Assembly (NCBI GenBank): GCA_013331265.1
Contig: DUGS01000135.1
Location: forward strand, 4,385 to 9,475
From: Methanosarcina sp.
Lineage (GTDB): Archaea > Halobacteriota > Methanosarcinia > Methanosarcinales > Methanosarcinaceae
DNA length: 5,091 bases
Direction: 5' to 3'
Shown: one piece after another, positions 1 to 4,587 of the stretch
Layout: every line of letters begins with the position of its first letter
Numbering within the stretch: the stretch's first letter is position 1
Program-made: the position numbers and the translations under genes
The notes under the pieces: generated by a model
The model's database searches: none
Seen by the model: only the letters and a program-made list of their open reading frames with translations
What the model was told of the DNA's origin: nothing

Positions 1-30
1 GAATTTTTTTACATAGAATTTTTTTGCATA
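1..30. repeat. 15-bp direct tandem repeat, two copies
   Basis: Two adjacent 15-base copies, gaatttttttacata at 1-15 and gaatttttttgcata at 16-30, differ at one base. The repeat may continue beyond the left window edge. Nothing in it suggests coding. The runs of T (A on the other strand) could help end transcription on the plus strand, but that is a guess. Confidence 0.8.
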
Positions 31-52
31 TTTCCTTTGTCTTTATCATACA

Positions 53-215
53 TTATCTGTTCAAGTTTTTACTTTTTACTGGAGTTCGTAACCCTCTTGC
101 CTTAAACGCTTCTCCGACCTTCCCTTTCGGCAGTACCGAAAGTTCTAAAATCTTATTGACTCCGAATACTGTCAAGTCTATGGGGGATAATTATGGGGAT
201 AACTATGGGGGATAA
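53..215. other. Possible decayed coding segment, strand uncertain
   Basis: This part of the 322-base stretch before the first real gene is open on both strands but convincing on neither. On the minus strand a 40-codon frame runs from a TTG at 175 to a TAA at 55-53 and gives a basic peptide containing VLPKGKVGEAFKARGL, with plausible codon choice. On the plus strand a 63-codon frame from a TTG at 24 ends in the glycine-rich GDNYGDNYGG encoded by the 12-bp repeats. Neither frame has an ATG start or a recognisable ribosome binding site, and I recognise neither product. It may be the remnant of a longer gene or part of a dispersed element. No function is proposed. Confidence 0.2.
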
Positions 216-217
216 GA
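180..217. repeat. Three-copy 12-13 bp tandem repeat (ATGGGGATAA type)
   Basis: Three head-to-tail copies of atggggg(g)ataa(t/c)t are visible at 180-192, 193-204 and 205-217. The G-run varies between four and five residues, so the copies are 12 or 13 bases long. In the plus reading frame the first two copies would encode Gly-Asp-Asn-Tyr, and the extra G in the third brings a stop codon. This pattern suggests replication slippage. It sits directly beside the CRISPR-repeat-like relic that begins at 221. Confidence 0.8.
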
Positions 218-220
218 ATT

Positions 221-279
221 TTTCGAGAACAAGGTCCATTAAAACAGGGGTTAAGACCCACTAAAACAAGGGTTGAAAC
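221..279 (+). repeat. Two overlapping CRISPR-repeat-like relics without a spacer
   Basis: Bases 221-257 match about 29 of 37 positions of the Methanosarcina CRISPR repeat as I remember it (5' end TTCG.GAGCAAGATCC, 3' end AAGGATTGAAAC). Bases 253-279 match the last 27 positions of the same repeat with about two differences and end in gggttgaaac. The 22-base units at 236-257 and 258-279 are direct tandem copies, so two repeat 3' ends are fused with no spacer between them. The next 37-base period downstream enters the 3' end of the ribonuclease gene and holds no repeat. This is a relic or duplicated fragment, not an array. The reference repeat is recalled, not looked up. Confidence 0.6.
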
Positions 280-322
280 TAAAAGGACCACGGCGCTTCT
301 CATCACAGCCTCGAATTCGACA

Positions 323-2098
323 TCAACTCCCTGACACTAAAGTATATATCATCGCTCTGGCCGCTAGCCGTTTGGCTCTTTGCTTTTTTCCTGCCTGCGC
401 GGTGCTTGTCGAGGAACCAAAAGTGCAGGTACAGGTGAAGATAGGCTTTCGGGTCGGTCCTTCCGTCTCAAACGAATAAGCTGGCAAGGGAAGTTTCTTT
501 GCCTGACAATACTCCTGCAGGGCAAAAATTGGGTCTTTTGACGTGTTAATCGTCACTTCTTCCTTACTGACCTGGGGATCTGCCGTCCTGGTCTTCAGGT
601 CCGGAGCGGGTAAGCCCAGAATTGCCGCTAGCAGGCCAACAGATGCCCGCTGCATAGCGCCTTTCTTTGTCATGTCCTCGTATGCATCGGATTTGTACTC
701 TCTATTACCGACTCTGGTGGCGCTCAGGGCGGTGAATACTGGCAGGTTGCCGCGGGCTGTTTCGGTCACTTCGTATACGGGCATCTGCCAGCCCAGTATA
801 TGTTGCGCGATGTCGAAGATCGAAACTGCTTTTTGAGGTGCAGTTGCCATTTCCTCCAGTAATTCTCTTTTAAGCTCAGACCATCTTTCCCCATCAGGGG
901 CTTGCAGGAGTACCAGCCCTGCGCAGATGATCGGCAGCTTCCCAAGGCGTTTCCGGAATGCATCGCAGTATGCATCTGGGCAGTCCTCCCCTTTGCGGAT
1001 CAGAAATTTTGTGATACGCTCAAAATCTGTATCGCTCGCATCCTCTATCCGGTTTCCCAGAATGTCCGATTCAGCTTTTTTATACGCCTTTTCCTTCATA
1101 TACTCGCTTTTAGCCCTATCGTTTTCGAGGTGCTTCAGGTTGATGTGGGATGCAATTGCCTGAATTTCCTCTTTAGAATGTGGTACAGGCTCATTCTGGA
1201 TGTATGCCCTGATCTGCTGGTGGTTCACGAGATCAGCATACCTTCGGATTGGCGAGGTGAAGTGGGTATACGCTCCAACGTTCAGTCCGAAATGTCCCAG
1301 AATGACAGGGCCATATTCCGCTCTGTTGAACATCATGTACGTGGTATTCCTGACGGTAGCTATATTTGCCTCAGGGATTACAGCTGTGCTTTCGAGCAGT
1401 TTTAGCAAGTCTCCCCTCTCAGGGGTGGCGCTTCGGGCCGTATGGTTACGGAAAAGGATAGGAATGTCATTTTTGACCGAGTACTCTGCTACGGCTATAT
1501 TTGCGAGAATCATCAGCTCCTGGATGATAACGTAGCCTATGGTATCTTCCCTGCGTTTCAGTTGCCTCAGCGATCCTTCTTCATCAGTCACCAGCCCCCT
1601 CCCCACGTCATAGAACACCAGAGCTCCACGGTTGCGGCGCTTCATTAATAGGTCGTTTGCGAGCTGGCTTGCAAGCCTGATGAGAACGTGCTGCGTATGC
1701 TTCCTATCAGAGAGAATGCTGGGGATGTCTGAGAAGGAGAGCCTGGCTTCGCTGGTCATCACAGTCCACAAAATACTTGTTTTGAGGATTGACAGGTCCG
1801 TGCCAAGGAGGATATCCACGGCCAGGACATACTTTGAGTCTCCCGGCCACAGGGAAAGCTTCTCGTCTGCGAGCCGCCGGGGCAACATCGGGCTGTTACC
1901 GTTTGCATAATACCTTGTCTCGATCCGGGACATTGCAAGTCTATCAAGCTCTGAACGCGTTGAAACTACCTTTGCAACATCTGCGATCATGACCACGACG
2001 TGCCAGCCACCGTTTTCCGTGATTTCCACCCAGATTGCGTCATCCATATCCCAGGTTGTCACGTCATCGATTGTAATGCCTCTTAGCATCTCTGGCAT
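323..2098 (-). CDS. RNB-domain (RNase II/R-like) exoribonuclease with two C-terminal dsRNA-binding domains
   Basis: This predicted cytoplasmic 3'-to-5' exoribonuclease should degrade or trim RNA hydrolytically with Mg2+. Numbering from the ATG at 2098 (591 residues), the RNB catalytic domain begins almost at once. The motif TIDDVTTWDMDD supplies all four aspartates of the RNase II active site (D11, D17, D19, D20). LPRRLADEKLSLWPG (72-86) and HFTSPIRRYADL (279-290) are further RNB signatures. The N-terminal cold-shock domains and C-terminal S1 domain of RNase II/R are absent. After a helical linker (about 355-418) come two segments resembling double-stranded-RNA-binding domains, at about 422-496 (PVYEV, then KKGAMQRAS) and 520-587 (LQEYCQAKKLPLPAYSF, then KKQRAKRLAA). 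The frame extends to a TTG at 2116, but a TATA-like element at 2132-2139 would place the transcript start near 2110, so I prefer ATG 2098; ATG 2089 is possible. RNB assignment is firm; the dsRBD calls are by eye. Confidence 0.93.
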   Translation of the reverse strand: MPEMLRGITIDDVTTWDMDDAIWVEITENGGWHVVVMIADVAKVVSTRSELDRLAMSRIETRYYANGNSPMLPRRLADEKLSLWPGDSKYVLAVDILLGTDLSILKTSILWTVMTSEARLSFSDIPSILSDRKHTQHVLIRLASQLANDLLMKRRNRGALVFYDVGRGLVTDEEGSLRQLKRREDTIGYVIIQELMILANIAVAEYSVKNDIPILFRNHTARSATPERGDLLKLLESTAVIPEANIATVRNTTYMMFNRAEYGPVILGHFGLNVGAYTHFTSPIRRYADLVNHQQIRAYIQNEPVPHSKEEIQAIASHINLKHLENDRAKSEYMKEKAYKKAESDILGNRIEDASDTDFERITKFLIRKGEDCPDAYCDAFRKRLGKLPIICAGLVLLQAPDGERWSELKRELLEEMATAPQKAVSIFDIAQHILGWQMPVYEVTETARGNLPVFTALSATRVGNREYKSDAYEDMTKKGAMQRASVGLLAAILGLPAPDLKTRTADPQVSKEEVTINTSKDPIFALQEYCQAKKLPLPAYSFETEGPTRKPIFTCTCTFGSSTSTAQAGKKQRAKRLAARAMIYTLVSGS

Positions 2099-2131
2099 AA
2101 TACCACTTAGGTGCAAAATTTGTTATGCTTT

Positions 2132-2139
2132 CATTATAT
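2132..2139 (-). promoter_or_regulatory. Candidate box A (TATA) for the RNB exoribonuclease gene
   Basis: Read on the minus strand the element is catataat. Transcription would start about 22-27 bases downstream, near 2110. That lies just ahead of ATG 2098 and inside the TTG-initiated extension, which argues for the shorter protein and a leader of 10-15 bases. No strong Shine-Dalgarno sequence is seen before either start. The assignment rests on spacing and AT composition only. Confidence 0.4.
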
Positions 2140-2252
2140 GTATATCGGTCAGTAATAAATCGTAAGAAATGCCCTTTTTTCTAAGTCATTATTTCTGCCA
2201 TGCCGTCGTGTTAAAAGAAGAAATGTTGCGCCATCATGGCAAATCATTTCAG

Positions 2253-2289
2253 ATCCAGGAGCATGATCCATTAAATTAAGGATTGAAAT
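2253..2289 (+). repeat. Solitary CRISPR-repeat-like relic
   Basis: This 37-base stretch matches the recalled Methanosarcina CRISPR repeat at about 29 of 37 positions without gaps. Conserved blocks are aggagca, gatcca, and aaggattgaaat at the 3' end. It shares 11 consecutive bases (aggattgaaat) with the relic at 4288-4323. It stands alone in the intergenic region upstream of the ribonuclease gene, with no partner repeat one period away on either side. Confidence 0.6.
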
Positions 2290-2329
2290 ATTTGCTGCTG
2301 CAACCTTAATCTCGCAACAAACGAAGTCA

Positions 2330-2466
2330 TTAATTTATTTTCGGATTTTTTTCGTTTTATTATATTATGAGTTTTTCATTTTTACTTGTTTTATTTATTT
2401 TCTTTTTTAATTATATATTCTACAATATGCGAATATTTATATATATTGATGTATTTCTATTAGTAG
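2330..2466. other. AT-rich non-coding stretch
   Basis: The spacer from about 2117 to 2487 holds the ribonuclease promoter, one repeat relic and this very AT-rich block with long T runs. I see no gene here on either strand. A short inverted repeat, tgccatg at 2196-2202 and catggca at 2235-2241, lies just upstream but its loop is over 30 bases, so it is weak. The block ends in a good TATA-like element, which suggests it is mainly promoter DNA for whatever is transcribed rightward from about 2465. Confidence 0.5.
2436..2443 (+). promoter_or_regulatory. Candidate box A (TATA), rightward
   Basis: The sequence tttatata is a near-ideal archaeal box A and is preceded by the purine-rich gcgaa, which could serve as a BRE. 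The predicted start point, 22-27 bases downstream, is about 2462-2467, immediately before the hairpin at 2467-2491 and the small frame at 2488-2670. The setting is very AT-rich, so chance occurrence is possible. Confidence 0.45.
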
Positions 2467-2491
2467 GCAAAATCAAGTTTACTTGATTTGC
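2467..2491 (+). promoter_or_regulatory. Hairpin or operator-like inverted repeat covering the start of the 60-codon frame
   Basis: The arms aatcaagt (2471-2478) and acttgatt (2481-2488) are perfect inverted repeats around a 2-base centre. The stem extends by one A-T pair and, after a single bulged A, by two G-C pairs, giving about 11 pairs. It begins where transcription from the box A at 2436 should start and includes the TTG at 2488. It could be a regulator-binding palindrome, a start-sequestering 5' hairpin, or a trace of an element end. The sequence does not tell these apart. Confidence 0.5.
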
Positions 2492-2670
2492 TTGAAAAAC
2501 GGCATTTTCCTCCGAAATCTATAGAGCTGATTCCAAAAACCAAAAATTACTTCTTTGAACCTCGATTTGAAATAATCAATCGAGATTCTTTTCAGGAAAG
2601 TAGTTCTGAAACCCTTATGGATACAGGAATAAATTGGTTTCTGGATATGCTCACAATCCTTAAAAAGTAA
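2488..2670 (+). CDS. Small orphan ORF, probable gene fragment, unknown function
   Basis: The frame encodes 60 residues with ordinary protein-like composition (motifs KTKNYFFEPRFEIIN and GINWFLDMLTILKK) and no low-complexity bias, so it may once have been or still be coding. It has no ATG start: the first usable codon is a TTG at 2488, two stops (TAG TAG at 2461-2466) lie in frame just upstream, and no ribosome binding site is visible. I do not recognise the family. There is no signal peptide, transmembrane segment or clear motif. The stop codon sits inside the first copy of the 45-bp tandem repeat that follows. The most likely reading is the surviving 3' end of a longer gene, with a genuine small protein as the alternative because a good box A lies upstream. 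Confidence 0.35.
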   Translation: MLEKRHFPPKSIELIPKTKNYFFEPRFEIINRDSFQESSSETLMDTGINWFLDMLTILKK

Positions 2671-2756
2671 TTTGCCATTTTAAACCTCCCTAAATCTGCA
2701 GTTTTCCAGGAGTAGTTTGCCATTTACACTCCTGATATCTGCAGTTTTTCGGGACC
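2666..2756. repeat. Two-copy imperfect tandem repeat of about 45 bp
   Basis: Copy one (2666-2710) and copy two (2711-2756) share the order agta(a/g)tttgccattt, then a C-rich stretch, then (a)atctgcagtttt, then a purine-rich end. The copies differ by scattered substitutions and a base of length. The first copy contains the stop codon of the small frame at 2488. The region leads directly into the CRISPR-repeat-like relic at 2763. It lies between the 3' ends of two convergent transcription units, where duplication would be tolerated. Confidence 0.7.
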
Positions 2757-2761
2757 AATCT

Positions 2762-2798
2762 GTTCAGGAGCAAGATCTAACAAAATAATGAAAAAAAT
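2762..2798 (+). repeat. CRISPR-repeat-like relic, 5' half well preserved
   Basis: The segment ttcaggagcaagatc (2763-2777) matches 13 of 15 bases of the 5' half of the recalled Methanosarcina CRISPR repeat. The 3' half has decayed to an A-rich sequence. A shorter 5'-half match, ttcgggaccaa at 2748-2758, lies immediately before it and may be another fragment. The eight bases caagatct are also found in the relic at 4288-4323. It lies just downstream of the cupin gene's stop codon. Confidence 0.45.
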
Positions 2799-2815
2799 AG
2801 CCGTTTTTATTTTGC
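2788..2815 (-). terminator. T-rich terminator of the cupin gene
   Basis: On the minus strand, about 40 bases past the cupin stop codon, the transcript would contain a run of seven U residues (complement of 2791-2797) preceded by further short U/A runs. Archaeal transcription typically ends at such oligo-U tracts without needing a hairpin. The assignment follows from position and composition alone. Confidence 0.45.
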
Positions 2816-2851
2816 ATTTTCAATGCTTGATTAATTCCTATTCTTATAATC

Positions 2852-3250
2852 TTATTCCGTGGTCACGCCGTCGAATTCGGCTTCATGGGCCTCGGCTTCT
2901 TCTTTTGTGGCACGCACGATCCCATCCTTGTGGTGCGCCGGAGAATAGATCGTATAGAGTTTCAAATATTCCGTTTTTGAAGTGTTGATAACATTGTGCT
3001 GAGCGCCGGCGGGCACAACAACTGCTACCCCGTCACTGAGTTCATATTCGTTGCCGTCAATTATGCACTTCCCCTTACCTGCCTCAAAACGGAAAAACTG
3101 GTCGTTTTCCTCGTGAACTTCCATTCCTATTTCTTCCCCGGGCCTGAGGCTCATAAGTACCAGCTGGCTGTGCTTTGACGTATAGAGTACCTTGCGGAAA
3201 TTATCATTTTCCAGAGTAGCCTGTTCGATATTTATTGAAAATCCTTTCAT
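2852..3250 (-). CDS. Small single-domain cupin protein
   Basis: The 132-residue protein is one conserved cupin beta-barrel, about the usual size for a stand-alone cupin. Motif 1 is seen in LRPGEEIGMEVHEENDQFF (H46, Q51, E56), and motif 2 in VVVPAGAQHNVIN (H85). These residues suggest a bound divalent metal, with an incomplete HxH in motif 1. The closing stretch LKLYTIYSPAHHKDG is typical of a cupin group annotated only as cupin-domain proteins or as relatives of type II mannose-6-phosphate isomerase. The substrate is unknown and it is likely cytoplasmic, as there is no signal peptide. The frame extends three codons to a TTG at 3259, but a TATA-like run at 3274-3282 predicts transcription from about 3252, so ATG 3250 on a leaderless or nearly leaderless mRNA fits best. 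It is divergent from the beta-helix gene and not in an operon. The C-terminus is rich in Glu and Ala. Confidence 0.9.
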   Translation of the reverse strand: MKGFSINIEQATLENDNFRKVLYTSKHSQLVLMSLRPGEEIGMEVHEENDQFFRFEAGKGKCIIDGNEYELSDGVAVVVPAGAQHNVINTSKTEYLKLYTIYSPAHHKDGIVRATKEEAEAHEAEFDGVTTE

Positions 3251-3273
3251 ATTTTTCAATTAATGGTTAATTG

Positions 3274-3282
3274 TATATATAT
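3274..3282 (-). promoter_or_regulatory. Candidate box A for the cupin gene
   Basis: The alternating tatatatat reads as a TATA box on the minus strand. About 26 bases downstream is position 3252, two bases before ATG 3250, so the mRNA would be essentially leaderless. This agrees with the absence of a Shine-Dalgarno sequence. The CRISPR-repeat-like relic at 3285-3319 begins immediately upstream, where the BRE and any regulator site would lie. Confidence 0.5.
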
Positions 3283-3284
3283 CT

Positions 3285-3319
3285 ATTCGGGATATGATCC
3301 ATAAATCATTCATTGAAGC
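3285..3319 (+). repeat. CRISPR-repeat-like relic, left member of a pair
   Basis: It starts with attcggga, has gatccataaa in the middle and ends cattgaagc. Allowing two single-base gaps it matches roughly 27 of 37 positions of the recalled Methanosarcina CRISPR repeat. Its start is 70 bases from the start of the relic at 3355, leaving a spacer-sized gap of 35 bases (3320-3354). It abuts the predicted promoter of the cupin gene. Confidence 0.5.
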
Positions 3320-3354
3320 ACAGGATCTCCTTATCATGGACGTGCTGGTAATTT

Positions 3355-3392
3355 CTTCAGGAATTGGAGCCATTAAAACGAAAAATCGAACC
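3355..3392 (+). repeat. CRISPR-repeat-like relic, right member of a pair
   Basis: The 5' part cttcagga resembles the start of the relics at 2253 and 2763. The core ccattaaaac (3370-3379) is identical to the core of the relic at 221-257. The 3' end, aatcgaacc, is a degraded ATTGAAAC. On its own this is a weak match (about 15 of the first 25 bases). Its spacing from the relic at 3285 is what makes it credible. Confidence 0.4.
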
Positions 3393-3417
3393 TTCAATTC
3401 CGAAAAAGATAAACAAA

Positions 3418-3425
3418 TTTAAATT
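3418..3425 (+). promoter_or_regulatory. Candidate box A for the beta-helix gene
   Basis: The sequence tttaaatt is TATA-like and lies about 24 bases before the Shine-Dalgarno region. It would give a leader of only about 15-20 bases that just includes the ribosome binding site. The surrounding DNA is AT-rich and a more distal promoter with a longer leader, common in Methanosarcina, is equally possible. Confidence 0.3.
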
Positions 3426-3446
3426 GTTATATTATTTTATTTCTTT

Positions 3447-3455
3447 AAAAGGAGT
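3447..3455 (+). promoter_or_regulatory. Ribosome binding site that fixes the beta-helix protein start
   Basis: The sequence aaaaggagt, with ggag at 3451-3454, lies 8 bases before ATG 3463. It is the clearest Shine-Dalgarno in the window. It places the start directly before a signal peptide and excludes the 33-codon upstream extension of the same frame, which begins at a TTG (3364). Confidence 0.85.
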
Positions 3456-3462
3456 ACTTACC

Positions 3463-4107
3463 ATGTTAAGAAAACTAATTTTAACAACCTTTATCACGAT
3501 CCTGCTAATAGGGACAGCCTCAGCGGCTACCCTTTATGTAGGCAGTACGGCCGAATACAAGACTATCCAGAGCGCTGTAAACGCGGCAAATGATGGCGAT
3601 ACTATCAGAGTAGACTATGGGACGTATAACGAATGTGTCTCCATATCAGGGAAATTCGTCAGCATATACAAAAATGGAACTAGCTATCCAAAAGTGGATG
3701 GGTTCAAGGTGACTCAGGGAGGAGCAGTCATTAACGGCTTCTCAATACAGAAGAACGGTGTCGATTTTCAGGGAGCAGGCTGTAACAATACCGTCCGTAA
3801 TAATTATTTCTATAATTGTGGTATTGATATCACAGGTTTAACCTGTAGCGGAAATACCATTATGAATAATCAGATTACTAACGGAACGGTTACGCTGTGT
3901 GAGACCTGGGATAACGTGGTTCAGGGAAATAAAATCACAAAAGCTAAGATCGGCCTCTATATGTATGAAGGGGCGACCTGCACAAAAATTACAAAAAATA
4001 CTTTCTCTTACTGTGATATTGGCGTGAAGCTGCCTGCTGTTCTTCAGGGAATGATAGGGAATACATACATAAAAAATAGGATAAACATACAAATAGCTGA
4101 TTATTAA
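3463..4107 (+). CDS. Secreted right-handed beta-helix (NosD/PbH1-type) surface protein
   Basis: The 214-residue product begins with a classical Sec signal peptide (LRK, then a hydrophobic run, then TASA), cleaved probably after A21 or A22. The mature start, TLYVGSTAEYKTIQSAVNAANDGDTIRV followed by GTYNE, is the first turn seen in NosD-like and DUF1565-type beta-helix proteins of methanogens. From about residue 87 to 210 come five or six imperfect 20-23-residue coils with N-N-x-I/F-x-x-x repeats (NNYFYNCGID, NNQITNGTVT, GNKITKAKIGL, KNTFSYCDIG). It is exported and probably sits in or at the cell envelope, with a possible carbohydrate-binding role. No catalytic site is evident. Unlike larger relatives it has no PKD domain, no C-terminal transmembrane anchor and no sorting motif. 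Seven cysteines (58, 107, 119, 128, 146, 173, 184) are many for such a protein. It stands alone, divergent from the cupin gene. Confidence 0.9.
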   Translation: MLRKLILTTFITILLIGTASAATLYVGSTAEYKTIQSAVNAANDGDTIRVDYGTYNECVSISGKFVSIYKNGTSYPKVDGFKVTQGGAVINGFSIQKNGVDFQGAGCNNTVRNNYFYNCGIDITGLTCSGNTIMNNQITNGTVTLCETWDNVVQGNKITKAKIGLYMYEGATCTKITKNTFSYCDIGVKLPAVLQGMIGNTYIKNRINIQIADY

Positions 4108-4129
4108 ATAACGAGTGTGGGGGGCCTAA

Positions 4130-4175
4130 ATTCAATTGAATATCATAGTTACTTTTCTGTTTCTCCTTTTACGAA
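4130..4175 (+). terminator. Palindrome and pyrimidine-rich terminator of the beta-helix gene
   Basis: A perfect 12-base palindrome, attcaattgaat (4130-4141), lies 22 bases after the stop codon. It is followed by a T-rich tract, acttttctgtttctcctttt, at about 4151-4170. Oligo-T tracts of this kind end archaeal transcription. The palindrome is AT-rich and could instead be a coincidence. Confidence 0.4.
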
Positions 4176-4182
4176 AAATATT

Positions 4183-4267
4183 GATTGCACTTTATACTGA
4201 TTGCACTCTTACTAATCACACTTTTACTAATCACACTTTTACTAATCGTACTCTTAATCGCACTTTA
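4183..4267. repeat. 15-bp tandem repeat, six degenerate copies
   Basis: Successive units of (g/a)at(t/c)(g/a)cact(c/t)ttact run at 4183-4198, 4199-4213, 4214-4228, 4229-4243, 4244-4255 and 4256-4267. The third and fourth are identical, and the last two have shrunk to 12 bases. Stops in several frames exclude a repeat protein. The array lies 20 bases before the CRISPR-repeat-like relic at 4288. Confidence 0.85.
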
Positions 4268-4287
4268 ATGTCCCACATGTTCCGCAT

Positions 4288-4323
4288 GTCCTTAAACAAG
4301 ATCTGTTAAATCAGGATTGAAAT
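4288..4323 (+). repeat. CRISPR-repeat-like relic
   Basis: The segment caagatctgttaaatcagg followed by attgaaat matches 21 of the last 28 positions of the recalled Methanosarcina CRISPR repeat with a one-base deletion. The 5' quarter is not preserved. A fainter fragment, agcagga at 4361-4367 plus gttgaaat at 4376-4383, follows about 60 bases later and might be a collapsed second repeat. Confidence 0.5.
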
Positions 4324-4434
4324 GCCATTTCTAATTTCTCTTTTCGCGGGACGGGTAAAAAGCAGGACTGGACGAGTTGAAATCTAAACTTATTATTATC
4401 TTTTGGTTTGTTGCGGTTTTAAATTCTATAAGGA

Positions 4435-4442
4435 TTATAAAA
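4435..4442 (+). promoter_or_regulatory. Candidate box A for the small gene at 4588
   Basis: The sequence ttataaaa is preceded by purine-rich aagga, a plausible BRE. Transcription would start near 4464, leaving a leader of about 120 bases, a length common in Methanosarcina. That leader contains the 12-bp tandem repeat at 4494-4530. This is the best TATA-like element between 4324 and 4587. Confidence 0.45.
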
Positions 4443-4493
4443 ACAGAATGTTCTATATCCCTGAAGTAGAATAACCAAAAAACCCTATGCACG

Positions 4494-4530
4494 AAGCTGA
4501 AAAAGTAAGCTGAAAAGTGAGCTGAAAAGT
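4494..4530 (+). repeat. 12-bp tandem repeat in the predicted leader of the small gene
   Basis: Three copies of (a/g)agctgaaaa(a)gt occupy 4494-4506, 4507-4518 and 4519-4530, the first carrying one extra A. They lie between the predicted promoter and ATG 4588 and would be transcribed. Stop codons (TGA) recur in one frame of the repeat, so it is unlikely to be translated as part of the gene. Confidence 0.8.
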
Positions 4531-4577
4531 AAATCGTGTAACAATCTTACAGTGCAACAATCTAATTATTAGAACGT

Positions 4578-4583
4578 GTGATC
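4578..4583 (+). promoter_or_regulatory. Shine-Dalgarno of the GTGATC type
   Basis: Six bases, gtgatc, are complementary to the conserved 3' end of archaeal 16S rRNA (GAUCACCUCC) and end 4 bases before ATG 4588. An in-frame TGA at 4579-4581 rules out any start further upstream. Together these fix the start of the small gene. Confidence 0.55.
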
Positions 4584-4587
4584 CAAT

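Noticed and set aside
902..1405. A 167-codon plus-strand frame within the ribonuclease region
   Set aside because: It lies opposite the RNB gene, whose catalytic motifs and length are convincing. The plus-strand product is rich in Cys, Phe and Ile and has no recognisable domain, as expected for an antisense shadow.
2099..2116. TTG 2116 as the start of the ribonuclease
   Set aside because: It probably lies upstream of the predicted transcript start and has no Shine-Dalgarno. The six added residues precede the conserved RNB motif without matching anything.
2196..2241. Inverted repeat tgccatg...catggca as an insertion-sequence end or terminator
   Set aside because: Only seven pairs separated by more than 30 bases, with no target duplication and no transposase nearby.
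3364..3462. A longer N-terminus for the beta-helix protein
   Set aside because: The extension begins at a TTG without a ribosome binding site and would bury the signal peptide. The GGAG sequence before ATG 3463 and the signal peptide directly after it fix the shorter start.
4361..4383. A second relic after the one at 4288
   Set aside because: Only agca.ga and gttgaaat match, and the centre of the repeat is missing, so it is too weak to list as a feature.
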